Assembly (NCBI GenBank): GCA_003116975.1
Contig: BGKB01000045.1
Coordinates: forward strand, 1-64,000
DNA from: Aurantiochytrium sp. KH105
Lineage: Eukaryota > Sar > Bigyra > Thraustochytrida > Thraustochytriidae
Direction: 5' to 3'
Length of the DNA stretch: 64,000 bases
Within the stretch, counting starts at the first letter, position 1. Each line of letters begins with the position of its first letter. Positions 38,220 to 48,945 of the stretch are shown piece by piece. The notes under the pieces were generated by a model. It worked only from the letters and a program-made list of their open reading frames with translations, did not search any database and was not told where the DNA came from. The translations under genes were made by a program, and so were the position numbers.

Positions 38220-38640
38220 GGACAAATTTGTTTTTTTATTTTTCTCAATAGCCCTATAAAGCTGCCACGTCTAATGTAGTAGGAACACAGCAAGCCTTAC
38301 ATCGTCCTTTATTCACAATTTCGTTGAAATGCTACGGGAATTTTAATAAATATTTTAGATTTAAGATAAAATCAGTGCAATTTTGAACAAAATATTCCAT
38401 ATTCAATGTAAAATATTTCTTATAACATAAAATAATGCACCTCAATGTGATGAAAAGAATATTGTTGCAAAAAATATTATATTTTGTCTATTATATATAA
38501 AATTAGCTTAGTATAATTGTAAATTTATATTTGCTTTAATTTTCAATTTCAAAATGTGTGAAAAAGCCTCAAAACTATTTGAAATTTTGAAGTTGCCTAT
38601 ACCTCAAATACATCTAATTCAAGACATCTTCGAAGTTTCT
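38220..38640. other. AT-rich island
   Basis: About 400 bases with very low GC (the core at 38330-38580 is nearly all A/T, with ATATTTTA and TATATATAAAAT steps) in an otherwise GC-rich window. No open frame. Borders are sharp on the right at about 38640. Confidence 0.8.
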
Positions 38641-39526
38641 CGTTTCGTCTGCGCGCTCGCTAGCCTAAGCGAAGGCGCGTGAGCACCGGCGGCAGCGCCG
38701 CGCGTAGAGCTTTGGGGACGCCCACGAGCCTACGCGCGTGCCTGTTTGCCGTCGGTGGCTGGGTAAGCGATCAGAAAAGATCATTGATTGCTCATTGCTG
38801 TCTTGGCTGCAGACAAGGCTAGCAAACCAGCACAAAACAAGAGTCTTTGACTCATTCGTGTGCGCCAAGTACTTAAAGTACTAATCCCAAGGCTTGGACG
38901 CCCGACACCACTCCAACAAAATTTTGAAGCCTAATAGCGTTCTAAAAAGAAAGTCAAGCTTTTGTACGAAGTCCAGCCTTTTGGGGGGATATGAGAATTT
39001 AAAGTACTTTGATTGTGACTCTAGTCGAATTTGTGAAGAACTAGCATGGTTCTTGTTTATTTCACAAGCAAGTAGTAGTAGGCCATGCTTGCGTGGTATG
39101 CCTCCATTCATTTCATAGTTGTTAAGGAGGAGAAGAACAAAGAAAGATAGAGAGCCGGAGGGGCATCATCTTGATCGATTTTGGATGCAATTGTCGATCT
39201 AGCTAGTAGCTATAAGGGGCGGGAACAACTTAAGTACTGTCTCACTCTGTCATCGATCAATAAATCAATTGATCAAACAAGTATGCGACAGATGCAGAGC
39301 AGATGGAGTCGGCTCCGGCCTCTCGCGACGTGCTCGGTTGATTTCTCTCCGGTGGTGAGGAACCGGCCCTACCCAACGAGTCTGAAATTCCATAATTGCT
39401 TGTTGTGCTTTTGCTTTTTGTTTTTGTTGGCTGTCCATTTTTATTTTTTTTCTGGATCGTCCGTCCCATGGCTCAGGCAGTCACGGTTGATGTCTTTTCT
39501 TGCGCGCGACAAAACCAAAGACAACG

Positions 39527-40111
39527 ATGCGAAAGCTTGGTCCCGAGGTCCTGGCGGGGCTGCGTAGGCTGGCGGAGCTGGATAGCACGGAACAGCGTCA
39601 GACGCTTGCTCGCGCAAGCGCACTGCTGAGTTCTCGGAAAAGAGAGGAAAGCGAGATCAGCGAGCATGGCGAGCTCGAGCTTGCGGCTGCGAGCTTTCTT
39701 CTCGAGGCTGCAGGCGCTGCGGACGCGCGTCAAATGATGGCACTTGTGAGTGGAGCAGGACCTGAGGTAGAGCTCCTCGTGAAAGATGATCTTTTGCCAG
39801 AGGCTGCACGCTTGGCTCGGCAGGCCGACTCGCACGTGGCAAATCTGGAGCGCGACGCCCTAGCAATCAATGAGCTCGTCGATGTGCGCTGGTCTCTCGA
39901 GTACAAGGTGCGAGGTAGCGCATTGACAGGCGCCTGGCAAATGCCAATTTTCTTTGTCGAGCTCCTCGTTTGTCGACCTGATACGGGGCGCGAAGAATGC
40001 CAAAAAATCAACATCATGTACACAAGAGCGCAACTAGAAAGCTTTGTCGCCAAACTCGCGGATGCGCTCGCACAAGCCAAAACTATTGCCGCTACCCGTG
40101 CTACGTCCTAA
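39527..40111 (+). CDS. COMMD3: COMM domain-containing protein, COMMD3-like
   Basis: 194 residues from the ATG at 39527; the longer frame starts at TTG. The N-terminal helical part holds LEAAAASFLLEAA, like the ATYILEAG helix of COMMD3. The COMM domain is about 120-190: LVDVRWSLEYKVRGSALTG...PIFFVELLV...QKINIMYTRAQLESFVAKLADALAQAKTI. WSLEY followed by a basic strand and a QL..FV.KL..A helix matches COMMD3 best among the ten COMMDs. COMMD proteins form a hetero-decamer ring in the Commander complex, which recycles cargo from endosomes. Length (195 in human) fits. Convergent with the TRIP13 gene. Confidence 0.85.
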   Translation: MRKLGPEVLAGLRRLAELDSTEQRQTLARASALLSSRKREESEISEHGELELAAASFLLEAAGAADARQMMALVSGAGPEVELLVKDDLLPEAARLARQADSHVANLERDALAINELVDVRWSLEYKVRGSALTGAWQMPIFFVELLVCRPDTGREECQKINIMYTRAQLESFVAKLADALAQAKTIAATRATS

Positions 40112-40414
40112 TATTAGAAAAGGGGGGGTGAGGCTACACAACAACAAAAAAAGGACGAGAAAGACGCTGCGTGTCTGTCCACGAAGCTCGCTGGATCAAT
40201 CATTAATTCATTCGCCAAGCTCGCTCGCAAGCAAGACGTGCGTCCTTATTCTTCCTTCCCCCAAATGCTCAGAAAAACCATACGCTTGCCTCGGGCTCCA
40301 ATGAGAAGGACAGGGGCGCAGTTAAAGGAATTAGGCTGAGAGGCAGGGGCACCATCTTTGTTTTGTACAAATGAAGCCTGGGTTCAGCAATCTTTGTTTG
40401 ATTGTTCGTGTTGA
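40112..40414. other. Convergent intergenic region COMMD3 / TRIP13
   Basis: 303 bases of 3' UTR from both genes; nothing else seen. Confidence 0.5.
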
Positions 40415-41860
40415 TCACGCTGCACTCACTGATGCCGTCGACGTGGCTGCGGAGGCCGCTACCGACGAGGCCGCTTCCGCCCTGGCAGTGTCATGAATAG
40501 CGCGAAGAAAATCAACAAGACTGGCAGGTTTTGTCGACCGAATAAAACGAGCGTGCGCCTGAAAAGGCAGCTTGCGCAGGCCACGACCGCTAAGACCATG
40601 TGTGGCCCTCGCGCAGTCGTCGAGCGCACTCTCGGCCTCTGCGCTCAATTCGTCCTGCGTGACGACGCCGGCACGCTGGAGCTCGACGATGCAGGATCGA
40701 AGAATGCTTCGCCGCACGCTTTCCACCGGCAAGCCAATGTACTGTCGAATGTCGGCGCGGTCCACAAATGCCACGTCGATGGCTTCGGTAATGTTGCTCG
40801 TGGTCAGCACCATGACATTTTTGCGTGACTGTGCGATTACATATTTCCAGCAAAGCGAACGTGTGGGTTAGTTAGTTCCTGAACCGCCCAGCCAAGCTCG
40901 CGCACACGACGGCGCGAGACTCTTGATGACATATATGAAACGAGTGCGTTCTTCTATTCTTTTTCTTTTTCCGCGCGCGAACACGTAGAAAGAGGTGGAC
41001 GAGCGTTTTTGCCATTGACAAGTCAAACTTACCTTGAGCCGATCAAGCTGTGTGAGCAGTGAATTGACGACGCGAATCGAGTCCGAGGGCTCCGATCCAT
41101 TCATGGAGGCCGAGCGAGCAGCAGCCAGACTCTCCACCTCGTCAATGAGAATGCACACGAGCGTCTCTTCGTCCTCTGCTAACTCATGAATATAAGAAAA
41201 CAATTTGGACACTAGCTTCCCGGACTCTGAAAACCACTTGCTAAAGAGACTGTGCGAGTTGACTTCGAGAAGCTCTGCACGCGCAAAGGTTCTGGACAGG
41301 CGAACGCTGAGCTTCTGGGCCATCGCCTGACAGAGTGAGGTCTTGCCCGTGCCTGGCGGTCCGTGCAAAAGCACCACGTGATTCCAAGAAATCAAATTGT
41401 GGTCCACCTGGCGCGACGAGAACAAGAGCGAAGTCGAGGCAAACTCCAAGAGATGGGGTTTGATGCCGGCCTCATATTCAAGACTCTCCCATAGCCCGTG
41501 GAATTGTTGGGCTGGTAGCTCCCAATGCGTGAAAACCGTCGAAGTTGGGTCGTCCTCCGTCGTCTCGTCGTACGATCCCTCTTCATGGAGGGCAAACACG
41601 TGCGTGACAAATTGCGCATTCCAGCAGGGGCACGATTCCTCGCAATCCACAACAATGTCTCGGATGCAGTTGGCAACATCTGGCGCTAGCGTCAAGCGAC
41701 CCAAGGGGACTTTGGTTTCTGGGTGTACCATGTCCAGCTGAGTTCGCAGCGCGTGCTCCACCGTACGTGCAATCTCCTCGCGGTTCGCCTTTCTCACGCC
41801 CGCCGCCTCGCGGGTCAGGCATATCTCCACATGCGCCAGTTTGACTGCGGCCTCCGCCAT
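40415..41860 (-). CDS. TRIP13: AAA+ ATPase TRIP13/PCH2 (two exons)
   Basis: Exon 1 is 41033-41860 (276 codons) and exon 2 is 40415-40828 (137 codons plus stop), giving 413 residues against about 432 in animals. Exon 1 has the N-terminal adaptor-binding domain, Walker A GPPGTGKT (167-174), the pore-loop region [10 protein letters not shown] (207-216) and Walker B CILIDEVE (236-243), and stops at [10 protein letters not shown]. Exon 2 starts [32 protein letters not shown] (sensor 1 region). It contains [15 protein letters not shown], the sensor 2 arginine block, and an Ala/Ser/Thr tail. Joining the exons restores the family alignment exactly (phase 0). TRIP13 remodels HORMA proteins (HORMADs, MAD2) in meiosis and the spindle checkpoint. 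Confidence 0.95.
40829..41032 (-). other. Spliceosomal intron in TRIP13
   Basis: 204 bases. On the minus strand it begins GTAAGTTTGAC and ends CGCACAG, with a pyrimidine-rich or weak tract before the acceptor. Reading through gives a stop-containing nonhomologous stretch, whereas splicing joins LDRLK to SRKNV as in all TRIP13 proteins. It is the only intron I can support in the window. Confidence 0.92.
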
Positions 41861-43037
41861 CGTTGGTTGATCTTTCGGCTGCGTGCCTGCGCCCGGACGC
41901 TAGCGGATGGACGGACGCCTTGCTGCTCGGCAGGCTCGAGCCGTTGCGCCTTACAGCGTCTGCTTCGCTCGCGCACGCTCCGGGCCGGCTCGAACACGTA
42001 AGCTCGCCGTGTTGGGCTTGCCCTTGTGGGCTTGGGTCTCTCTCTCTCTCCCTAGTAGTACTAGCCAACGTTTTTGTTCTGCTTCTTCTTCTTCTTCTTC
42101 CTTTTTCTTGGTGTTGCTTTCCGCTGCTGAAGACCATCTATACAGCAAGTGACGCTTTGGGGCCTCGATGAGAGAGAGGATGCAAAGCAAAGCAAATGCA
42201 AGAATGCTGAGTGAGATGCACAATCCGAGATGCATAGGTTTGGTCGAATGCAGGGGAAAGCTATTTAGCGGCGACGCGGACGCCTGCTACAGTGGCCGCA
42301 AAAGGAAAACAAACCAGTGGCGGGATCATGGCTGTAGCTAATGACTTGAATGCAAGTGTCTAGGAAGTCGAATTGACTTAGATGAGGAGACTACACGAGT
42401 CATGTTACCGCAGCTGGCCGCGAGGAAATGCAGTCGGCCACGACGTGGACTCGGCTTCGGTGTTGCGGTTCCATAGACCCCGTTCCTGAGAACGTCTGCT
42501 GGCTGCTTGCTGGCTTTGTCACGCTGGCAACAGCATAAGTTGACGGAAAACACCAGCTTTGCGCTACGCATTCGCGCCAGCGAATCGCTTACACATTGCA
42601 CAGCTATTACCACCACTCCGCAGAAACTGCTGACTGACAGTGAGTGGAGTCGACAATGTCCCGAGCCTCACTGTCAATACGAGTCCTACAGCTAGGCCTA
42701 TACACACAATCCAATGTGCACACATTTTTTTTTAATCCAGCTTTTGCCTAGTGTTTGTTGACGTGGCGCCGCGGCGGGCCGGCTTGGCAAAAGCGTATCG
42801 CGGTCCTGGCGTGGAGTCCGCGCGCGCCGTCAGCTCGCGGTGGGCGCAGAGGCGCCGAGAGGGTGACGCAACTCGGGCGACGCGCACGCTGGAAGACGAG
42901 ACGGGCTCGCAGGCGCAAGGCAGCGAGTCCCTTGATCGGGGGGTGGCCGACCGAGAAGCAGACGCGCGTTGTGCCCGGAACTGCAGCTCAGCGTGCGCAG
43001 CACGCCGCGACGCGCGCAAACTAGCAAAGTGACCGCA
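41861..43037. other. Divergent intergenic region TRIP13 / glycosyltransferase 1
   Basis: 1.18 kb. Holds both promoters, a TTC run (42083-42102), a T9 tract (about 42726-42734) and a TAGGCCTA palindrome (42693-42700). No gene seen. Confidence 0.5.
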
Positions 43038-44141
43038 ATGCTCCAAAAGGTGACGAGCCTTCGGGTGTCTTGTCCTCGCCTGAACATTCGACAGACCTTT
43101 GTCCTGCTCCTGTTGCCTATTACAGCGCTCCTGCTCTTCTCTGCGCAATATGTTTGCAATTGCGACCAAGATGCCTCTGCCACATCGTTGCGACAAACAC
43201 CAACACAAGTAGACACAATCGAGGAGGAGAAGCAGCCCATTCGCACTGATATTCTCGAAGAGTATGAGCTGATCATTTGCACGCTCGTGCGCGATTCAGC
43301 CCCAACCACTCTCCCGAACCTGAGAGCACTTGAAGAAATCGCAAAAGCCTTCAAGAGCTCCTACTTTATCATTGTCGAGAATGACTCCAAGGATGGCACA
43401 GATAAGCTCCTTGCAGGCTGGGTCGCAAGGGGACAGGAAAATGTACGTCTCATCTCTCGAAAGATGGAGGAAGAGATGTCACAGGACCCCAGCATGCCAG
43501 CCCCCCCCCTAAACCACGATGACTTTCCCCTCTCTGCGCTGAGATTTCACAAAATGGCTGTTCTGCGAAACCTTTACGTGGATGTTCTCGACACCTTGCC
43601 GCAAATGTCAAAACGAAACACTCTGGTAGCAATTGTCGACCTGGACCTCAAGAGCATCCCCATCGACGATACGCTCAGGAGTTTGAGCGCAATTCTCTCT
43701 CAAGGCAAGGACATGCGCATGGACTGGGACCTCGTTTGCGCTAATGGAATCGTCAGCAATTGCCGCGTTCAAGCCCTAGGGAGCGAGAGTTGCCAATTTG
43801 TGAGAAAGGATAACGGGGAAAAGGGAAGAGCGTATGATTCTTTGGCGACAAGGTTAACGCAAGATGAAATGGTCAACGGCTTCACTGTCGGGCCTGGAAT
43901 GGAGGCTCCACCCAATCACAGAGACAGATGGAAGGCGCATGAAGCGGCAGTCGGCTCCAAACTAAACAGCCGGGATGCCCCTCCCCTTCGGGTCAAATCT
44001 TGTTTCGGAGGCGTGGCTGTGTACCGCGCTCGGAGCCTTCAAGGAAAGCGTTACAGTGGGGGCGACTGCGAGCATATGTCTGTCAATGGTAAACTCGACA
44101 ATGTGTACATTGTTCCTGATTTCAACGTCTATTACGACTAG
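43038..44141 (+). CDS. Type II membrane glycosyltransferase-like protein, copy 1
   Basis: 367 residues from the ATG at 43038 (the longer frame starts at TTG). A short cytosolic N-terminus is followed by a signal anchor at 20-38 (TFVLLLLPITALLLFSAQY) and then a stalk. The globular part starts YELIICTLVRD, contains FIIVENDSKDGT (110-121), FPLSALRFHKMAVLRNLY, and IVDLDL (199-204) as a DxD metal site. It continues with WDLVCANG, YDSLATRL, SCFGGVAVYRA and a conserved YxGGDCEHMSVNGKLDNVYIVPDFN end. The layout is that of a GT-A Golgi enzyme; the family could be GT69-like or an uncharacterised GT, and the substrate is unknown. A paralogue follows at 44942. Confidence 0.7.
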   Translation: MLQKVTSLRVSCPRLNIRQTFVLLLLPITALLLFSAQYVCNCDQDASATSLRQTPTQVDTIEEEKQPIRTDILEEYELIICTLVRDSAPTTLPNLRALEEIAKAFKSSYFIIVENDSKDGTDKLLAGWVARGQENVRLISRKMEEEMSQDPSMPAPPLNHDDFPLSALRFHKMAVLRNLYVDVLDTLPQMSKRNTLVAIVDLDLKSIPIDDTLRSLSAILSQGKDMRMDWDLVCANGIVSNCRVQALGSESCQFVRKDNGEKGRAYDSLATRLTQDEMVNGFTVGPGMEAPPNHRDRWKAHEAAVGSKLNSRDAPPLRVKSCFGGVAVYRARSLQGKRYSGGDCEHMSVNGKLDNVYIVPDFNVYYD

Positions 44142-44941
44142 TAATCGTCTCCAAAAGAACCAGCAAATGGAATAGGCCAAACTGAAAGGCGATTTTTTTT
44201 GTATTCAATTTCCACCTACCGCAAATGCAATCCCTGTCATGCCCAACCGTCCTTCGCATGTTCTCTTGCACTGATTGTCGGCCTCCCGCTGAAAAAGGGC
44301 CGAAACATCTCGAAGCTCAATTCTTTTTTCTTTTCTTTTTCTTTTTTTTATCTAAAATTAATGCGTGCACCTCACATCATTTGCGTAACCTCGCATTACC
44401 CAAAGTCACTTTGCCGTCACATAGTGTATGCCATAACTCCTCAAGTATACAATATGTGCTCGACTCCTGCAAGTTCTAAAGAAAAAGTACCTTGTGCCTT
44501 GGGTCAGTGCCAGGTCGTGGCTCAGCTCGCCTCACAGCGCACCAGCTTAATGACATTGCTGCCACGTGTGCATACAGTCCACGTCTTCGCGTAAAAGTTG
44601 CACGTCACATTTTCTCTGTCGATTAGTGACATTCTTCGGTGTGCTTCTAAAATGTATCGTAAAAGGAAGGCAATAAGTTGAGTTGGACTGTCAACTTGAA
44701 TGCGACGCGCAACAGAACCATTTTGCTGTGTGCGCAAGCGAGCGCGTGCGTGCGAGCGGAAGCGCCAAAGGGCGTGTGCGAGCCTGCGCGCGCGCGCAAG
44801 CCCAGCAGCATTTGCTCACCGTGCCTTAGCGCGCAAAGGTTCTCGAGGTCGTACAAGAGATCCAACAAAAGGCGTGGGCGCGGTGTGCCCGACATCGGGC
44901 TGGGCGGCGTGCACGAGTGCTCGCTGGACGGAAAGAGGTGA
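44142..44941. other. Spacer between the glycosyltransferase-like genes
   Basis: 800 bases. A T-rich tract lies at 44325-44350 and a GC-rich segment with GCGCGC runs near 44790-44800. No gene seen. Confidence 0.5.
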
Positions 44942-46156
44942 ATGCGGGCGGACAAAAAAAGGACTGCAAGATCTCTGAGCTGTTTCCCAACCATGTTGCG
45001 CAACATGCTAAAGGTCGATCGCAAGCGGCTCTTTTTCGTACTCATGGCCATACTTGTGTGTGCCCTCTTGGTGATGCTCTCTCAACGCCCCCCGTGCAAC
45101 TGTAATGAAAAATCCTTCTCCTTCACAGCAAACCTCAGAGCCGTATATGAATCAGATGCTGCTCCTCCCTCTGAAAAGAACCCTTCTGATCAACCTAAGG
45201 AAGCCCCAAAGGTGGAGATCGCGCCACCTCAGGTAGAGGAGGGCCCTGAGATGCACGATCCAATCCTTGAAAAAACGCTGGGAAAATACGATTTAATCGT
45301 TTGCTCCTTAGTGCGAGACGCCAACAAAACCCTCTCAACAAACCTTGCCACCATGGAGGCGATTGGGAAGAAATTCAAGAGTTTTCGAATGATCATTATC
45401 GAGAATGACTCTGAAGATGGCACAGACAAGAGCCTCGCAAAGTTTGCCGAGTCCAGGCCCGAGTTCGTAGAGCTCATTTCCGAAAAAATGGATGGAAAGC
45501 CGGACCCTAACGCCCCTGCTGATCCCCTCCCGGGGGATTTCGCATTGTCGGCGTTACGATTCTACAAAATGGCCAAGCTGCGCAATATTTACATGGATAG
45601 ACTCGCGACGCTTCCTGAAATTTCGCAGCCTAACACGCTCGTCATGATGGTAGACCTTGATCTTGCCAAAATTAGTATCGAAGGAACGCTAGGAAGCTTG
45701 AGCTCCATTCTCGCTGGCAAAAAGAAACTCGATTCTGACTGGGATCTCGTGTGCGCAAACGGGCTTACCAGTGAGTGTAACAAGGAAGCTGTCGGAAAGC
45801 AAGCGTGTAGCTTCGTGAGAAAGGACAACGGAAAGTTTGGTCGCTCGTATGACTCCTTGGCCACACGCTTCACCGATCAGGAAATGAAGCATAGTTTTCA
45901 GATCCCTGCAGGCCAGCCTCGGCCGCCCAAGTTTGACGACGAATGGGGCAATCACCAGCAATACACGAGAATCAAGACAAACGACCGAGATGCCGACCCG
46001 ATTCCGGCAAAGTCTTGCTTTGGTGGATTGGCAGTTTACAGAGCGCAGAGCATCAAGAACCTGCGCTACGAGGGCGGCGATTGCGAGCATATTTCCTTTA
46101 ATGGCAAGCTTGACAAGGTGTACATCGTCCCTGACTTCAACACCTACTACGACTAA
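44942..46156 (+). CDS. Type II membrane glycosyltransferase-like protein, copy 2
   Basis: 404 residues from the ATG at 44942; the second ATG at 44993 aligns with the start of copy 1 and may be the true start. It has a signal anchor (RLFFVLMAILVCALLVML) and then a CNCNE motif like copy 1 (CNCD). The catalytic part parallels copy 1 throughout: YDLIVCSLVRD, MIIIENDSEDGT, FALSALRFYKMAKLRNIYMD, MVDLDL, WDLVCANG, CSFVRKDNG, YDSLATRF, SCFGGLAVYRA and GGDCEHISFNGKLDKVYIVPDFNTYYD. Sequence identity to copy 1 is about half, so the duplication is older than that of the SAM pair. Confidence 0.7.
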   Translation: MRADKKRTARSLSCFPTMLRNMLKVDRKRLFFVLMAILVCALLVMLSQRPPCNCNEKSFSFTANLRAVYESDAAPPSEKNPSDQPKEAPKVEIAPPQVEEGPEMHDPILEKTLGKYDLIVCSLVRDANKTLSTNLATMEAIGKKFKSFRMIIIENDSEDGTDKSLAKFAESRPEFVELISEKMDGKPDPNAPADPLPGDFALSALRFYKMAKLRNIYMDRLATLPEISQPNTLVMMVDLDLAKISIEGTLGSLSSILAGKKKLDSDWDLVCANGLTSECNKEAVGKQACSFVRKDNGKFGRSYDSLATRFTDQEMKHSFQIPAGQPRPPKFDDEWGNHQQYTRIKTNDRDADPIPAKSCFGGLAVYRAQSIKNLRYEGGDCEHISFNGKLDKVYIVPDFNTYYD

Positions 46157-46395
46157 GATTAGATAAGAGAATAGTATTTCTTTGGCCAAAAGGAAACAGG
46201 CTTCGGACAGCCATGCGCCCGGGCCGTAGATGCTTGAATGTGAGGCTATGGCATCGTGGAATCATGGATTGTGATGTGTCTCTTCTTCCTTTTTTTTTTT
46301 TTTAAAGACTGTGTTGTCAATCGAGCCGGAGCCTTCTGCAATATTCAACCGGCTGCTACGCGCGCGAGGGAGAGCGAGAGCGAGACAGACACTGA

Positions 46396-48945
46396 ATGAG
46401 AGGACAAGAGGAAAGGACGCGCAGACGCAGCGGCACCCATCGCCGGCCTGGAGACAGGGCCAGCATGAGCCGCCGGCCCGTCAGTTCCCTGTCTTCGAGG
46501 GAGACCCCAGGCAAAAGATCCGTCCCGCGCCCAATCATGGCGGGACTCGCGCTCTTTAGCCTTGCGCTCTTCTCTCTTGCGCTCACCACCGCAAGCGCAG
46601 AGCCCGTCGCTTGTAAGCTGCACGACACAACGCTTCGACTCGTGCACAATGCCCAAGGCGAAGCCGTCTTGCAAAATGGCTTCGTGTGCCTTCAGACGCA
46701 AAGGGGGAGCATCACTTCGATCCAAGCCGACTTCGCCGGCAAAGCCAGTTTTGGGGCCAATGTCCTCGCCAACCAAGGAATTGTGCTTCACCGCGAATCT
46801 TCTGCTACTGGCGACGCGGTAGTTGAATCTGGTCGAGCCGAAGCTCTGATTGTACTCAAGGATACTGCGACGGAGAAGAGCATCCAAATCGTCCATGTAG
46901 GTGACGAAATTGCTGCAGAGAACTGGACGCTGTCCTTGCGCGCCGAGAGCCAGGAATTTGTCTTTGAAGCAAGCGGCAGCGTCCTCGCCGACGCCCCTGG
47001 AACACTCGTCCGATCCTGGGACTTTGCGCCTGCTTCCATTTACGCGTTCTACAACGCCTCGGTCGTCCAAATGCTAAATGCTCCTGAATCAGCTTCCTCT
47101 TTTGCCTCGCGAACACCTCTGCAGCGTGTTTATGCTCTCGGCGCCTCGGGTCCAGAGCGCGATGCAGTCGGCAACAAGTCGATCGATCTAATTTTTTCCC
47201 ACAATGATGCTCCCATGCGCGCCAATACGTACCTGCGCTCCTCCGCAAAGTCGCGGGGCACGGGCTTTGTCGAGCACCTCGCGGGCAGTGCCTTTCCTGC
47301 CGGAGGCGACGCATCTCTGGACAAATGGACGACGAGCCCTGCGCCTTCCGCATCGAGTGCCATGAAAAAGGGTACCGCATGGAAACACACCGTTCGAGTT
47401 GCCGCCAACAACTTTGACTTTCCCGCCGGTGCCGGACTGCGAAAAGGTCTTCAGCACGAGATGCCTCTGCGAGATCTCGTCGTTTACATGACAGCTCTTT
47501 ACGGCTCTCCGGTCGGCACGCTCATGACGCACGCGAACGCTATTGCCCCTGGTCAACAGGTCGCCCACATCTCACCCACCATTGCTTCGCCCAAGCGCGG
47601 ATACGCCGGAACTTACAACTTTTTCGACCCGGACAGCTATCTCGGTACTGCTGCCCTCTTGTGGAGCCATGATGCCTTTTTGCAAGACCAGGTTCGCCGA
47701 GTCATTGAGCGAAACGGCGACTTCATCAATGAAAAGGGACAGATTCCGCACCACTTTATCGATACGAAGCCGGTCTATGCGGCGATAAGCAACGAGATTC
47801 AGACGGGACCCAATCTTTTCTGGATCCTCTCTGCGTTCAACTATGCCAAGTCTTCGGGCAATCTGGCCTGGCTCCGCGATTACATGCCCAAGCTCCGCGA
47901 CGCCTCACGCTTTCTCTTTGACATGATCCATCCTCAGCTGAAACTCGCCAGCGTACCCGGTAGTCTCATGATTGACGTCTTCCTTCGCTCCAACTATACG
48001 ACGGACACAAATGCCGCGCTTGTATTTTTCTTTGATGAGTTTGCCGCTGCCGAGGATGCCGTGGGCAACGCAACGGGCGCAGAGAATTTGCGCTTGCTTG
48101 CAAGCCAAATTCGCAGCGGCGTCGACGCGCATCTTTGGCGCGAGGACCACTACGTGACGCAATGGGATTTCCCTTCCAATACCTCGTTTCGAGACTTTGT
48201 CGACTACGACGCCAACCTTTTGGCTGCATCATTTGTCGCCAACGCGTCCCGGGCAAAGCAGATTTTCCGTCGCATTGACGGTGGGAAATGTCAAAAAGCA
48301 CCTACGTGGGTTAGTGAAATTTACTATGGCCCGAAGGACACCGCCTCTGGCAATGTCGGAGATTCGGCATGCGCCATGGGGCGCATCGCCTGGTTCAACG
48401 CGCTGGCCCGCAGGCGCTTTGGTGACTTGGACACCTTTGAAAATGGTATCCTCTCCCCGCTCATGCGTCTTCTCGAGGAGCATACCTGGATGCGCGAGCG
48501 CCTCAATTGCGACGGATCACAAAATGTGGGACGCACGCTCAACTACTTTGAATATCCAAGCGTTGTCGTTATGCTCTTGCACCATGTGCGCTATGGCGTG
48601 CACATGGGTTATCGTGAGATTTCAATCGAGCCTTTTGGACCCCAAGCCTTTGCCTTGAAAATCGGTCAGGTTCTCGTCGAATTCTTTCCGCAAAGTGTCA
48701 CGCGTCTTCAGTTCCCCGCTGGATCCGAAACGAGCAACGTCACGTATCGTCTTGCTCCTGTGCCGCGCGATGCCGTGTACCACATTGACATTGGTGTTGG
48801 GCAAGAAAACGCGCCCCGGCGCACCGTGGCATCCGTCTGGGATCCAGACACGAATCGTGCGTCCCTTGTCTTTGAAGCTCCGGTGGGACCGCTTGTTATC
48901 GTTACGCGTGCAACGTCCCAAAAATATTTGCGCGAGCAATCCTAA
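46396..48945 (+). CDS. Secreted six-hairpin glycosidase-like protein
   Basis: 849 residues. A basic N-terminus (1-45) precedes a hydrophobic signal or anchor at about 47-68 (IMAGLALFSLALFSLALTTASA). An N-terminal beta-rich region follows, then from about 410 an (alpha/alpha) barrel pattern: TYNFFDPDSYLGTAALLWSHD, VRRVIERNGDFINEKGQIPHHF, NEIQTGPNLFWILSAFNYAKSSG, LRDYMPKLRDASRFLFDMI and so on. It also holds LNCDGSQNVGRTLNYFEYPSV and many N-x-S/T sites. The architecture is that of clan GH-G/GH-L-type six-hairpin enzymes (GH63/GH65/GH78 superfamily). Probable glycan hydrolase in the secretory pathway or at the cell surface. Catalytic acids and substrate are not identified. Start: ATG at 46396, but an internal ATG at 46537 would give a plain signal peptide. 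Confidence 0.75.
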   Translation: MRGQEERTRRRSGTHRRPGDRASMSRRPVSSLSSRETPGKRSVPRPIMAGLALFSLALFSLALTTASAEPVACKLHDTTLRLVHNAQGEAVLQNGFVCLQTQRGSITSIQADFAGKASFGANVLANQGIVLHRESSATGDAVVESGRAEALIVLKDTATEKSIQIVHVGDEIAAENWTLSLRAESQEFVFEASGSVLADAPGTLVRSWDFAPASIYAFYNASVVQMLNAPESASSFASRTPLQRVYALGASGPERDAVGNKSIDLIFSHNDAPMRANTYLRSSAKSRGTGFVEHLAGSAFPAGGDASLDKWTTSPAPSASSAMKKGTAWKHTVRVAANNFDFPAGAGLRKGLQHEMPLRDLVVYMTALYGSPVGTLMTHANAIAPGQQVAHISPTIASPKRGYAGTYNFFDPDSYLGTAALLWSHDAFLQDQVRRVIERNGDFINEKGQIPHHFIDTKPVYAAISNEIQTGPNLFWILSAFNYAKSSGNLAWLRDYMPKLRDASRFLFDMIHPQLKLASVPGSLMIDVFLRSNYTTDTNAALVFFFDEFAAAEDAVGNATGAENLRLLASQIRSGVDAHLWREDHYVTQWDFPSNTSFRDFVDYDANLLAASFVANASRAKQIFRRIDGGKCQKAPTWVSEIYYGPKDTASGNVGDSACAMGRIAWFNALARRRFGDLDTFENGILSPLMRLLEEHTWMRERLNCDGSQNVGRTLNYFEYPSVVVMLLHHVRYGVHMGYREISIEPFGPQAFALKIGQVLVEFFPQSVTRLQFPAGSETSNVTYRLAPVPRDAVYHIDIGVGQENAPRRTVASVWDPDTNRASLVFEAPVGPLVIVTRATSQKYLREQS

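Larger units (their letters stand above)
37098..39526. other. Intergenic region with AT-rich island
   Basis: 2.4 kb between SDR and COMMD3. Features: a degenerate 17-18 bp CAACGC-type repeat with a proline-rich open frame (37840-38094) and a strongly AT-rich block (38220-38640). No other coding signal. Confidence 0.5.
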
